From Pseudokineococcus marinus (lineage in GTDB: Bacteria > Actinomycetota > Actinomycetes > Actinomycetales > Quadrisphaeraceae): DNA of 64,000 bases. Position 1 is the first letter of the stretch. Each line of letters begins with the position of its first letter. A program made the position numbers and the translations under genes. Positions 41,159 to 49,393 of this stretch are shown in pieces. The notes below the pieces were generated by a model. It saw only the letters and a program-made list of their open reading frames with translations, was not told the origin of the DNA and ran no database searches. The DNA is taken from assembly GCF_037482405.1 (NCBI RefSeq), contig NZ_JBBHZZ010000001.1, positions 186,001 through 250,000 of the forward strand. Direction: 5' to 3'.

Positions 41159-42756
41159 GCGAGCCGGTCGAGGCGCTCGGCGCGGCCGACCCGCGGGAGG
41201 TCGCTGCTGTCGCGGACCACCCGCCCGCGGGCCGCGAAGTCGGCGAGGACCTCCCGCGCCCAGGCGACGTCCGTGCGCGCGGGGCTCAGCGCCTCGGCGA
41301 CGACGCCCGCCTCCTCCGGCGCGAGGCACAGCTTGCCGGTGAGCCCGAGGTCCGTCGCCGCCTCGCAGGCCCGCCGCAGCTCGGCCCGGCCGCCGCCCGT
41401 CGTCGGGCCGTCGACGGGCGCCGGCAACCCGCCGATGCGGCTGGCGACGACGAGCCGCGAGCGCGGGTAGCCCATGGCCACCTCGGTGTCCGCGGTCGCC
41501 GTGTCGAGCCGGTAGTCCTGGCTGCCGAAGGCGAGGCGGACGCAGCCCCGCGCCCGGGCGACCTCCACGGCGGCCTCGACGCCGAGCGCGGACTCGACGA
41601 GCGCGACGACGGGGACCTCGCCGCCGAGGCGGTCCGCCGTCTCGGTGACCTGGGTGCCCTGCTCGGTCTTCGACAGGACGACGCCGACGAGCCCGGGCAG
41701 GCCGCGCAGGGCGTCGACGTCACGCGACCAGTGCTCGCTCGCGCGGCCGTTCACCCGCACCCACGCGCGGCCCCCGCCCTGCAGCCAGGCCACGGCGGCG
41801 TCCCGGGCCTCGTCCTTGCGGGTGCCGTCGACGGCGTCCTCGAGGTCGAGGACCAGGGCGTCGCAGCCGGAGCGCGAGGCCGCGTCGACGTCCCCGAGCG
41901 CGGGCACGAGCAGCCACGACCGCGCGAGCTCGAGCGGCACCGGCTCCGCCGGCGGCGCCGCGGCCGGCACGTCCGTGAGGAAGTCGACGGCAGCGGTCCG
42001 GAAGTGCCGCGAGGTGGGCGCGTTGAAGTGGTGCCGCCCGGGGATCTCGACGAAGGACCCCTGCGGCAGCGCGGCAGCGAGCCGCCGGGAGCGCTCGAGG
42101 ATGCCGTCCTCGCTGCCGGTCGCGACGAGAACCGGCTGGTGCGGCGGGTCCTCCGGGTCGAGGCTCCCGCTGCCCCTCATCCCCTCCACGAGGGCGATGA
42201 GCGCGCGGACGTCGTTGCCCGCCACGGAGTCCGCCATCGTCAGGTAGGCGGCGGTGATGCGGTCGGTGACCTCGGCGCCGTCCTCGACGTGGGCGCGGGC
42301 CTGGGCGAGGTCGAAGCGCTCGAGCGGCTCGCCGTCGGGGACGCCGCCGAGCACCGCGGAGAGCACCCGCTCGGGAGCGCGGAGGGCCGCCCGCCAGCCG
42401 ACGCGCGCGCCGAGGGAGTAGCCGACGTAGTGGGCGGCGTCCACGCCGTGGTGGTCGAGCACGGCGACGACGTCGTCGACGAGCACGTCGAGGTCGTAGC
42501 GCGCCGGGTCGTGCGGGGTGTCGCTGGCCCCGTGCCCCCGCTGGTCGAGCGCGATGACGCGGAAGCCGGCGCGCGGCAGGTCGCGCGTCCAGCCGGTCTG
42601 GGCGAAGTTCGCCGCCGCGCTGGAGGCGAAGCCGTGGACGGCCACGACGACGGGCGCGTCGCCGTCTCCGCCCTCCGGCTCCCACACGTAGGAGGCGATG
42701 CGGGTGCCGTCGGCGACGACGACCACCTGCGGCTCGGGCACGTCGATGCTGACCAC
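41131..42756 (-). CDS. Alpha/beta-hydrolase fused to HpcH/HpaI (CitE-like) lyase
   Basis: A 541-residue fusion. Residues 1-265 are an alpha/beta-hydrolase with HGFASS, nucleophile elbow GYSLG (Ser114), acid Asp217 in TGSEDG and base His242 or His243 in GRHHFN. Residues 278-541 are a CitE-type TIM barrel: RSWLLVPALGDVDAASRSGC, metal motif VLDLEDAV (Glu306, Asp307), WVRVNG, LVESALGVEAAVEV and LAFGSQDYRLD. The junction is a short Ala/Pro linker and both halves look intact. CitE-like enzymes cleave or make malyl/citramalyl-CoA thioesters; a hydrolase partner could act on the same ester. The pairing is unusual and its reaction unknown. Confidence 0.87.
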   Translation of the reverse strand: MVSIDVPEPQVVVVADGTRIASYVWEPEGGDGDAPVVVAVHGFASSAAANFAQTGWTRDLPRAGFRVIALDQRGHGASDTPHDPARYDLDVLVDDVVAVLDHHGVDAAHYVGYSLGARVGWRAALRAPERVLSAVLGGVPDGEPLERFDLAQARAHVEDGAEVTDRITAAYLTMADSVAGNDVRALIALVEGMRGSGSLDPEDPPHQPVLVATGSEDGILERSRRLAAALPQGSFVEIPGRHHFNAPTSRHFRTAAVDFLTDVPAAAPPAEPVPLELARSWLLVPALGDVDAASRSGCDALVLDLEDAVDGTRKDEARDAAVAWLQGGGRAWVRVNGRASEHWSRDVDALRGLPGLVGVVLSKTEQGTQVTETADRLGGEVPVVALVESALGVEAAVEVARARGCVRLAFGSQDYRLDTATADTEVAMGYPRSRLVVASRIGGLPAPVDGPTTGGGRAELRRACEAATDLGLTGKLCLAPEEAGVVAEALSPARTDVAWAREVLADFAARGRVVRDSSDLPRVGRAERLDRLARAYGVEPG

Positions 42757-42872
42757 CAGGGCATCCTGGCGGAGCCGCCGACCGGCGGCGCCGCCCGGGA
42801 GGCGCGGGCGGCGTGAGGTCGCTCACCGTCCGCTCGCGGCCGCTCCCGGCGGGTGCTCGCGGGGCCGGCCCC

Positions 42873-43283
42873 TCAGCCCTGCCCGGCGCCGCCCCAGCCG
42901 TGCCAGCGGTCGACCTCGACCCACGCGAGGACGCGCGGCCGGTCCCGCTGCGGGTAGTCGCGGCCGGTGTAGTGCCGCGACAGCCGGTCGATGCCGGCGA
43001 GGCCCTCGTCGTCGACGATCTCGACGACGCGGCCCTGGACGCTCACGTGGGTGTACCAGTCGCCCTCGGCGAGGGCCGTGAGCGAGACGCGGCCGTCGCG
43101 GCGCAGGTGCTCCAGGCGGGCGCGTCCGGCGTCGAGGCCGAGCAGGACGCGGCCGTCGTCCTCGACGAGGTACCAGGTGGCCACGCTGACCGGGCGCCCG
43201 TCGGCGGCCACCGTCGCCATGACGGCGGGGTTCGGCCGGGCGAAGAGCTCGGCGACGTCGGCGGGCATGGGGGGCGTCGGCAT
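42873..43283 (-). CDS. Pyridoxamine 5'-phosphate oxidase-like (F420/FMN) protein
   Basis: A 136-residue split-barrel flavin or F420-binding protein of the actinobacterial PNPOx-like/TIGR03618 type: ADVAELFARPNPAVMATVAA, DGRPVSVATWYLVEDDGRVL, and RVSLTALAEGDWYTHVSVQG. It ends with IDRLSRHYTGRDYPQRDRPR. These proteins reduce diverse substrates with F420H2 or serve as flavin reductases. ATG 43283 is the conserved start. No cofactor genes are adjacent. Confidence 0.87.
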   Translation of the reverse strand: MPTPPMPADVAELFARPNPAVMATVAADGRPVSVATWYLVEDDGRVLLGLDAGRARLEHLRRDGRVSLTALAEGDWYTHVSVQGRVVEIVDDEGLAGIDRLSRHYTGRDYPQRDRPRVLAWVEVDRWHGWGGAGQG

Positions 43284-43388
43284 GCCGCCAGCCTGCCAGT
43301 GCGGGCGGGGGCCGCACCACGGTCCGCCCGGGCCGGCTCCCGCCGGGCGACCTGCAGAACCCCCGGCACGAGCGTCCACCGACGCGCT

Positions 43389-43428
43389 GACCTGCGATGA
43401 CGCTCCGTGGTGGGCCCTTCCGCAGGTC
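43389..43428. repeat. 40-nt palindrome with GACCTGCG / CGCAGGTC ends, copy 2
   Basis: This has the same length as, and similar sequence to, the reverse complement of 26471-26510. The eight-base ends are perfect inverted repeats, and the right third (CCCTTCCGCAGGTC) is identical between the copies. Here it lies between divergent genes, so it cannot be just a shared terminator; a binding site or dispersed repeat is more likely. A partial GACCTGCA word occurs about 40 bases upstream. Confidence 0.7.
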
Positions 43429-43489
43429 ACCCGGCGCCGCACCCGGTGCTGCCCTCGACCGCGGCGGCGTGACGGAGCAGGCTGGGCGC

Positions 43490-44227
43490 GTGACGAGCAC
43501 CCAGCGCCCCCAGCCCCCGCTCCCCTGGCTCCCCGAGGACTTCGGGACGGCGCTCGCCGTCGCCGCACACCCGGACGACCTCGAGTACGGCGCGGCCGCC
43601 GCCGTCGCCCGCTGGACCGACCAGGGGCGGCAGGTGGCGTACCTGCTGCTCACGCGCGGGGAGGCGGGCATCGACACGGTGCCGCCGGAGGAGTCCGCGC
43701 CCCTGCGCGAGCGGGAGCAGCGGGCGGCGTGCGCCGCGGTGGGCGCCGACGACGTCGACTTCGCCGGGCTGCCGGACGGCGTCCTGCAGCCCGACCTCGC
43801 GGTGCGCCGCGCGATCGCCCGCGCGGTGCGGCGGGTGCGCCCCGAGGTCGTCGTCGCGAACGCCTCGCGCGACTGGGGCGGGGTCCCCGACCAGGCCGAC
43901 CACCGCGCCCTCGCGGCGGTGCTCGTGGACGCCGTCCGCGACGCCGGGAACCGATGGGTCTTCCGCGAGCTGCTCGACGAGGGCCTCGAGCCGTGGGGCG
44001 GGGTCCGGGAGGTCGTGCACGTCATGGACGCCGAGCCGACGCACGCCGTCGACACGACGGCCACGCTGGACCGCGGCATGGCCTCCCTGCGCGCCCACCA
44101 GACCTACTGGGAGGTCCTCGGCAGCTCGCCCGAGGAGATGCTCCGCGCCGGCGCCGCGGAGGCCGGGGCCCGGCAGGGCGTGGGCACGGCCGTCCTCGTG
44201 CGGCGGCAGGTGCTGCAGGCGGGCTGA
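43490..44227 (+). CDS. PIG-L family deacetylase
   Basis: A 245-residue zinc-dependent N-acetyl-sugar deacetylase-type protein. The metal motif AVAAHPDDLEYGAAAAVARW is near residue 28, LLLTRGEAGID follows, the third ligand is in DQADHRALAAVLVDA, and HQTYWEVLG is near the end. MshB and Mca of the mycothiol pathway belong here, but sequence alone does not assign this copy to either. GTG 43490 is chosen; GTG 43469 is an alternative. A strong terminator follows. Confidence 0.88.
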   Translation: MTSTQRPQPPLPWLPEDFGTALAVAAHPDDLEYGAAAAVARWTDQGRQVAYLLLTRGEAGIDTVPPEESAPLREREQRAACAAVGADDVDFAGLPDGVLQPDLAVRRAIARAVRRVRPEVVVANASRDWGGVPDQADHRALAAVLVDAVRDAGNRWVFRELLDEGLEPWGGVREVVHVMDAEPTHAVDTTATLDRGMASLRAHQTYWEVLGSSPEEMLRAGAAEAGARQGVGTAVLVRRQVLQAG

Positions 44228-44275
44228 CCCCCGGGGACGCCCGCTCGCGGGCTCTCGCGCCCCTGGACGCACGAG

Positions 44276-44305
44276 AGCCCGCCTCCCCCGAGGGGGAGGC
44301 GGGCT
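44276..44305. terminator. 13-bp hairpin between PIG-L and cold-shock genes
   Basis: AGCCCGCCTCCCC (44276-44288) pairs exactly with GGGGAGGCGGGCT (44293-44305) around CGAG. A second, overlapping arrangement pairs GCGGGCTCTCG (from about 44247) with CGAGAGCCCGC, so two alternative stems are possible. It lies between convergent genes and should terminate both. Confidence 0.88.
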
Positions 44306-44374
44306 CACGCTGCTCCTGCGACTGCGTGGTGCCGGAGAGCCGGAGCTCAGCCGGGGCTCACGAGCCTGCCGGGA

Positions 44375-44578
44375 TCAGACCGGGCGGACGCCCTGGGCCT
44401 GGGGGCCCTTCTGGCCCTGCCCGACCTCGAACTCGACCTGCTGGCCCTCGTCGAGGGTGCGGTAGCCCTGCATGTCGATCTCGCTGTGGTGCACGAAGAC
44501 GTCAGCGCTGCCGTCGCTCGGCGAGATGAAGCCGAAGCCCTTCTCCGGGTTGAACCACTTCACGGTTCCCTGTGCCAT
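44375..44578 (-). CDS. cspA: Cold-shock protein
   Basis: A 67-residue cold-shock-domain protein. It starts MAQGTVKWFNPEKGFGFISP with RNP1 KGFGFI, then RNP2 VFVHHSEI and the closing QVEFEVGQGQKGPQAQGV. It binds single-stranded RNA and DNA and melts secondary structure; length and residues are normal. AAGGAG precedes ATG 44578. A long structured leader upstream suggests post-transcriptional control of the classical csp type. Confidence 0.97.
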   Translation of the reverse strand: MAQGTVKWFNPEKGFGFISPSDGSADVFVHHSEIDMQGYRTLDEGQQVEFEVGQGQKGPQAQGVRPV

Positions 44579-44720
44579 GTGACCACCACTCCTTCACGGG
44601 TGTCGGTCGCGCACTCTGCGCGACCGGCCGACCCAGGTGACGGCGCCTCGGCCCCGCCTTTCGGGACCTCGTGCGCACCGTCACCTCGTTACCGCGAGCG
44701 TGGATGACACGACACACGAA
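44579..44720 (-). promoter_or_regulatory. Structured 5' leader of the cold-shock gene
   Basis: The 313 bases between the cold-shock start and the micro-gene at 44892 hold a long leader on the minus strand. CGGTCGCGCA and TGCGCGACCG (44604-44613 and 44617-44626) form a ten-base hairpin ending 25 bases before the start codon. GGTGACGG and CCGTCACC enclose another stem further up. The segment 44700-44745 is relatively A+T-rich and is the likely promoter area. Bases 44750-44890 show nothing definite. Confidence 0.5.
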
Positions 44721-44891
44721 ACTGGACGACCAGACATGTGTAGCACCTCCGGGGCCCGTCGTGTTCCCCGGGGTCCCCCCGACCCGCTCGCGGACGGGTC
44801 ACCGCGGACCGCGGCCGGACCGTCGCGGCCCTCGATCGACGCGGCGCGAGCAGGAGACGGCCCGGGGACTCGCGGCCGGTGGGACGGGCGG

Positions 44892-44984
44892 TCAGAGCAG
44901 GACGAGCAGCAGCACCCCGGTGACGAGCAGCGAGATGAGCAGGGAGCCGAGGCAGCCGGTGCGGCTGCTGAAGAAGAGGAACAC
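44892..44984 (-). CDS. 30-residue conserved-looking membrane microprotein
   Basis: GTG 44984 to TGA 44892 encodes 30 residues: VFLFFSSRTGCLGSLLISLL followed by VTGVLLLVLL. The N-terminal FLFFS-x-R-x-GCLGSL block is, to my memory, shared by tiny actinobacterial proteins normally written MFLFFSNRLGCLGSL, too short for most gene callers. It would be a single membrane helix with one cysteine. No Shine-Dalgarno is seen, so it may be leaderless. Function unknown. Confidence 0.6.
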   Translation of the reverse strand: MFLFFSSRTGCLGSLLISLLVTGVLLLVLL

Positions 44985-45127
44985 CCGGCCAGTGTGCGGG
45001 GCACCGCCCCCGCGGGCTCGTCGTCGGCACGGCGGCCCCGTGCCGTGGTCGGCCCGGCACCGGTGCCGGGTGGACGCCCGCTCGCGGCGCGGCTGACGAT
45101 GGGGGTCGCGACGGCACCGAGGGGGGC

Positions 45128-45724
45128 GTGGTGGAGGACGGACGGGCGGACCGTCGGCCCGGGCGCGGCGAGAGCGGCGGCGACGGGGCCCAGGACACCG
45201 GTGGCCCCGGCCGTGGCAGCGCAGGCGGCTCGTCGGAGGACGGACGGAGCGGGCGGCGGTGGCACCGCGGCGTCCCGGTCGCCGACCGCGTCGAGCAGCA
45301 GATCCGCGAGGCGCAGGCGCGCGGCTCCTTCTCCGGGCTGCGCGGCGAGGGCCGGCCCATCCCCGACCTCCACCGGCAGCGCACGAGCTACCAGTGGGTC
45401 CTCGACTGGGCCGAGCGCGAGGGCGCCGACCTCTCGGCCGCGATGCCGGTCGGCCTGGCCCTGCGCCGCGAGCGCGCCGAGCTCCGGGCCGCGGTCCCGA
45501 CGCTGCGCTCGGAGCGGGAGGTCCGCGAGCTCGTCGCCGACTTCAACGGCCGCCTGCGCGACGCCTACCTGCGCCCCGCCTCCGGGCCGCCGGTCGCCGT
45601 CGGGCCGCTGGACCTGCAGGTGCAGCTGGACCGCTGGCACGAGGCCCACCCGCCGCGACCGGCACCCGAGCCGCCGCCGGCACCGGCGCCGCGCCGGCGC
45701 CCGTGGTGGCGGCGACGTCCTTGA
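45128..45724 (+). CDS. DUF1992 (DnaJ homologue subfamily C28 conserved domain) protein
   Basis: A 198-residue protein. After about 50 Gly/Arg/Asp-rich residues, the DUF1992 domain reads VADRVEQQIREAQARGSFSG, LRGEGRPIPDLHRQRTSYQW, and EVRELVADFNGRLRDAYLRP. The C-terminus is Pro/Arg-rich and ends PRRRPWWRRRP. Despite the DnaJ name there is no J domain. Function unknown. The start is uncertain because the N-terminal region is low-complexity. The next gene follows after 31 bases and may be in the same operon. Confidence 0.8.
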   Translation: MVEDGRADRRPGRGESGGDGAQDTGGPGRGSAGGSSEDGRSGRRWHRGVPVADRVEQQIREAQARGSFSGLRGEGRPIPDLHRQRTSYQWVLDWAEREGADLSAAMPVGLALRRERAELRAAVPTLRSEREVRELVADFNGRLRDAYLRPASGPPVAVGPLDLQVQLDRWHEAHPPRPAPEPPPAPAPRRRPWWRRRP

Positions 45725-45755
45725 CCGCCCGGTCCTCGCCGGGGAGGGTCCGCGG

Positions 45756-46616
45756 GTGAGCGCGGCGCACGACCTCGACCACCTCGACCTGGACCACCTC
45801 GACCTCCTGGCCCGGCAGGTGGACGCCCTGCTCGCGGAGGCGGAGGACGTCGACCACGCGGCGCCGGTCGCGGCCTGCCCCGGCTGGGACGTCGGGGCGC
45901 TCCTGGAGCACGTGGGCGGCACCTACCGCTGGGCCTCGGCGATGGTCCGATCGGGCTCGACCACCCGCGCGCGCTGGCGCGACGTCGTCCCGGCGCCCGG
46001 GCCGGACCCGCGCACCTGGCTGCGCGACAGCGCCGACGACGTGCTGGGCGCCCTGCGCGCGAGCGACCCGCTCGCCCCGGCCTGGACCTTCGGCCCGGGG
46101 CCGACCGCGGGCTTCTGGCGGCGCCGGCTGCTCCACGAGACCGCCGTCCACACCGCGGACGTCGCCCTGTCCGCCGGCCGGACGCCGTCGACGCCGCTCG
46201 CGGTGGCGAGGGACGGGGTCGCCGAGCACCTGCTCGTCGTGCCCCTCAACCCGGGCGTCGCCGCGCGGGCGGCCGCCTCCGCGCCCGCCGCGCCGCTCCA
46301 CCTCCTCGTGGAGGAGGTGGAACGCCCCTCGCTCCCCGACGGCCCGGTCCCCGACGGCCCGGTCCCCGACGGCCCGGCCCCCGACGCCCGTCCCGGCGGG
46401 CGGTGGCTCGTCCGGTGGGACGCCGACGGCAGCACCGTCGTCGGCACGGGCGCCGGGGCCGGCGGGGACGTCACCGACGGGGCAGCCCCGGCGGACGTCG
46501 TCGTGCGGGGCCGGGCGGTCGACCTCCTGCTCGCGCTGTGGCGGCGGGGCGACGACGTCGTCGTCGAGGGCGACGCGGACGCGTGGCGTCGCTGGTCGGC
46601 CGCGCACGCGCTCTGA
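45756..46616 (+). CDS. Maleylpyruvate isomerase family (mycothiol-dependent DinB) protein
   Basis: A 286-residue MDMPI-type protein. The N-terminal DinB domain has AACPGWDVGALLEHVGGTYR (first metal His) and RRRLLHETAVHTADVALSAG (second and third ligands). The C-terminal MDMPI_C-like beta domain ends APADVVVRGRAVDLLLALWR. Mycothiol is the expected cofactor. Two low-complexity features stand out: DHLDLDHLDL near the start and a 12-base triple repeat giving PDGPVPDGPVPDGPAPD at 46337-46387. GTG 45756 follows GGGGAGGGTC. Confidence 0.88.
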   Translation: MSAAHDLDHLDLDHLDLLARQVDALLAEAEDVDHAAPVAACPGWDVGALLEHVGGTYRWASAMVRSGSTTRARWRDVVPAPGPDPRTWLRDSADDVLGALRASDPLAPAWTFGPGPTAGFWRRRLLHETAVHTADVALSAGRTPSTPLAVARDGVAEHLLVVPLNPGVAARAAASAPAAPLHLLVEEVERPSLPDGPVPDGPVPDGPAPDARPGGRWLVRWDADGSTVVGTGAGAGGDVTDGAAPADVVVRGRAVDLLLALWRRGDDVVVEGDADAWRRWSAAHAL

Positions 46617-46724
46617 GCCGGCCCTCGAGCAGGGCCGGACGACCCGTTGACACCAGCGCCGGGAACGGCAGGATCCGGGGCACCGGCCGCGACGACGCGG
46701 CCGTGCGCACCCAGGAGGTCCGGC

Positions 46725-47945
46725 ATGGCAGGCAACCGCGGAGTGACGTACCAGGGCCCGGGGAAGGTCTCGGTCGACGAGATCCCCTACCCGACCTTCG
46801 AGCTGCAGGACGGGCCGGGCGTCAACCCGGCCAACGTCGGCCGGCAGCTGCCCCACGCGGCGATCCTCAAGGTCGTCACGAGCAACATCTGCGGCAGCGA
46901 CCAGCACATGGTGCGCGGTCGCACGACGGCGCCCGAGGGCCTCGTCCTCGGCCACGAGATCACCGGTGAGGTCGTCGAGACCGGGCCAGGCGTCGAGTTC
47001 GTCCAGAAGGGGCAGATCTGCTCGGTGCCCTTCAACATCGCCTGCGGCCGCTGCCGCAACTGCAAGGAGGGGAAGACCGGCATCTGCCTCAACGTCAACC
47101 CCGACCGGCCCGGCTCGGCGTACGGCTACGTCGACATGGGCGGCTGGGTCGGCGGGCAGGCCGACTACGTGCTCGTGCCCTACGCGGACTGGAACCTGCT
47201 GCCCTTCCCCGACCGCGACCAGGCGCTCGAGAAGATCCGCGACCTCACGATGCTGTCGGACATCTTCCCGACGGGCTTCCACGGCGCGTACACGGCGGGC
47301 GTGAAGCCGGGCTCGACCGTCTACATCGCCGGCGCGGGCCCCGTCGGCCTCGCGGCGGCGGTCGGGGCGCAGCTCCTCGGGGCGGCCGTCGTCGTCGTCG
47401 GCGACCTCGACGAGCGCCGGCTCGCCCAGGCGCGCAGCTTCGGCTGCGAGACGGTCGACGTGAGCAAGGGCGACCCGAAGGACCAGATCGAGCAGCTCCT
47501 CGGCGTGCCCGAGGTGGACTGCGGCGTCGACGCCGTCGGCTTCGAGGCCCGCGGCCACGGCGAGGGCTCGAAGCAGGAGGCCCCGGCGACCGTGCTCAAC
47601 TCCCTCATGGAGATCACGGCGGCCGGCGGCGCGCTCGGCATCCCGGGCCTCTACGTGACCGGTGACCCGGGCGGCATCGACGAGGCGGCGAAGAAGGGCG
47701 CGCTGTCGCTGAGCCTGGGCACGGGCTGGGCGAAGTCGCTGTCGTTCACGACGGGCCAGTGCCCGGTGATGCGCTACAACCGCCAGCTGATGATGGCGAT
47801 CCTCCACGACAAGGTGCAGATCGCGAAGGCCGTCAACGCCACCGTCATCGGCCTGGACGACGCGCCGCGCGGCTACGCCGAGTTCGACAGCGGCGTCGCG
47901 CAGAAGTTCGTGCTCGACCCCCACGGCATGGTGCCCGCCGCCTGA
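46725..47945 (+). CDS. fdhA: Glutathione-independent formaldehyde dehydrogenase
   Basis: A 406-residue zinc-dependent medium-chain dehydrogenase that oxidises formaldehyde to formate with NAD+ without added thiol. It has catalytic zinc ligands in SNICGSDQHMVRG and LVLGHEITGEVVE, the structural zinc cluster CGRCRNCKEGKTGIC, the NAD loop VYIAGAGPVGLAAAVGAQLL and the long family-specific segment YGYVDMGGWVGGQADYVLVP. Length matches the Pseudomonas putida enzyme. ATG 46725 follows CCAGGAGGTCC. It stands alone, just before the N gap, so a downstream partner could be hidden. Confidence 0.95.
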   Translation: MAGNRGVTYQGPGKVSVDEIPYPTFELQDGPGVNPANVGRQLPHAAILKVVTSNICGSDQHMVRGRTTAPEGLVLGHEITGEVVETGPGVEFVQKGQICSVPFNIACGRCRNCKEGKTGICLNVNPDRPGSAYGYVDMGGWVGGQADYVLVPYADWNLLPFPDRDQALEKIRDLTMLSDIFPTGFHGAYTAGVKPGSTVYIAGAGPVGLAAAVGAQLLGAAVVVVGDLDERRLAQARSFGCETVDVSKGDPKDQIEQLLGVPEVDCGVDAVGFEARGHGEGSKQEAPATVLNSLMEITAAGGALGIPGLYVTGDPGGIDEAAKKGALSLSLGTGWAKSLSFTTGQCPVMRYNRQLMMAILHDKVQIAKAVNATVIGLDDAPRGYAEFDSGVAQKFVLDPHGMVPAA

Positions 47946-48006
47946 GCCGTCGGCAGCGCCCCCCGGGAGCGCGTCCGGGGCTCCGCCGCACGACGTCCCG
48001 CCCCCG

Positions 48007-48146
48007 NNNNNNNNNNNNNNNNNNNNNNNNNNNNNNNNNNNNNNNNNNNNNNNNNNNNNNNNNNNNNNNNNNNNNNNNNNNNNNNNNNNNNNNNNNNNNN
48101 NNNNNNNNNNNNNNNNNNNNNNNNNNNNNNNNNNNNNNNNNNNNNN
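48007..48146. other. Assembly gap, 140 N
   Basis: A run of 140 unknown bases between fdhA and the next gene. The flanks show no coding sequence on either strand running into it: fdhA ends 61 bases earlier and the next start is at 48163. The gap length may be an estimate, so small genes could be missing. Confidence 0.98.
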
Positions 48147-48162
48147 CGCCAGGCTCCGTGGC

Positions 48163-49341
48163 GTGCGCACGCCCTCGAGCCGACGGGGGCCCGCGGCCGG
48201 CGCCGCCCGGCCGCGGGCCGACCGCGTCCTCGACGCGCTCGGCGCGACCGTCGCCGTCCTCGTCGGCGCCACGGCGCTGGTCTCGCTGGCGCCCGCGGCC
48301 GTCGGCCTGTCGATGCGGACGCCCTGGGCGCAGCTCGTCACGCTCCGGGCGGTCACCGCGGCGGGCTGCCTGGCCCTCGCCCTCGTCCTTCTGCTCGTGG
48401 GCGCGCTCGTGCGGCTGCGGAGGGGACGTCGCGGTCGGCCGCGGCGCGGTCCGCGCGGCGGGTGGCCGCCGTGGGTCCTCGGGCTCGCCGCCTGCCTGCT
48501 CGTGGTGGCGGCGGGGCACGCCGGCGTCCTGCTGTGGCGCGCTCCCCCGCCCGCGGCGGACGCGGCGCCGGCGACCGGCGCGCCCGGGCGGCAGCCCGGC
48601 GACCTCGTCGTGACCACGCTGAACGTCGGCCCGCAGGGCGCGGACGCCGGCGACGTCGTCGCGCTCGCGCTGCGGCGGGAGGCGGAGGTGCTGGCCCTCT
48701 CCGAGGCGCCGGAGCCGCTCGCGCGGGACGTCGCCGACGGCCTGGCGCGCGCCGGCCGCCCGGTGCAGCTCTTCTCCTCGGCGTCGCCGGAGCCCGCGGA
48801 GGAGGGCTCCGTCGACCCGGCCGAGGCGCTGGCGCGGCCGCGCGCCGGCGGGGTGCTGCTGCCCTTCGTGCGCCCGCAGACCCACCTGCTCGTCGCCGAG
48901 GACCTCGGCGCCTACGCAGCCGCCCCGGCTCCGGACCTGCGCGGCGGCGCCGTCGTGGCCCGGCCCCGCGACGGCGACGGGCCGCCGCTCGCCGCGGTCC
49001 ACACGCTGCCCGCCGTGCCGCTCCTGTTCGACATGGACCTGTGGCGGGAGGAGACCGAGGCCGCCGTCGACCTGTGCGGGCACCTGCCCGGCGGCGTCGT
49101 CGCGGGCGACCTCAACGCCACGCCCGACCACGCCGTGCTCGCGGGAGCGGCGTGCGCCCGGGCCGGGTCGGCGGCCGCGGCGCCCCCGGGCACCTGGCCC
49201 GCCGGGCTGCCCGCCGCCCTGGCCGCCCCCATCGACCACGTGCTCCTCGACGCCGCCGCCTGGGAGCCCGTCGGGGTGGTCGTCGACCCGGCGGGCGCCA
49301 GCGACCACCGCGCGCTCACCGCCGTCCTGCGCCCCCGCTGA
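48163..49341 (+). CDS. Membrane-anchored endonuclease/exonuclease/phosphatase-family protein
   Basis: A 392-residue protein with three N-terminal membrane helices (VLDALGATVAVLVGATALVS, GCLALALVLLLVGALVRL, WVLGLAACLLVVAAGHAGVL). An EEP-fold domain with the expected motifs follows: TTLNVG, EVLALSEAP, GDLNATPDHAVL, PIDHVLL and the terminal SDHRALTAVL. The active site would lie outside the membrane and may cleave a phosphodiester such as a lipid or nucleic acid. GTG 48163 starts only 17 bases after the N gap, so a slightly earlier start cannot be excluded. Confidence 0.85.
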   Translation: MRTPSSRRGPAAGAARPRADRVLDALGATVAVLVGATALVSLAPAAVGLSMRTPWAQLVTLRAVTAAGCLALALVLLLVGALVRLRRGRRGRPRRGPRGGWPPWVLGLAACLLVVAAGHAGVLLWRAPPPAADAAPATGAPGRQPGDLVVTTLNVGPQGADAGDVVALALRREAEVLALSEAPEPLARDVADGLARAGRPVQLFSSASPEPAEEGSVDPAEALARPRAGGVLLPFVRPQTHLLVAEDLGAYAAAPAPDLRGGAVVARPRDGDGPPLAAVHTLPAVPLLFDMDLWREETEAAVDLCGHLPGGVVAGDLNATPDHAVLAGAACARAGSAAAAPPGTWPAGLPAALAAPIDHVLLDAAAWEPVGVVVDPAGASDHRALTAVLRPR

Positions 49342-49393
49342 GGGGCCCGAGCGGGGAGCGGGACCGGGGAGCAGGACCGGGGCGGTCGCGCCG

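Noticed and set aside
45680..45720. Start of the DinB protein further upstream in the same frame
   Set aside because: The extension overlaps the DUF1992 gene and is Pro/Arg-rich; GTG 45756 has a good ribosome binding site.
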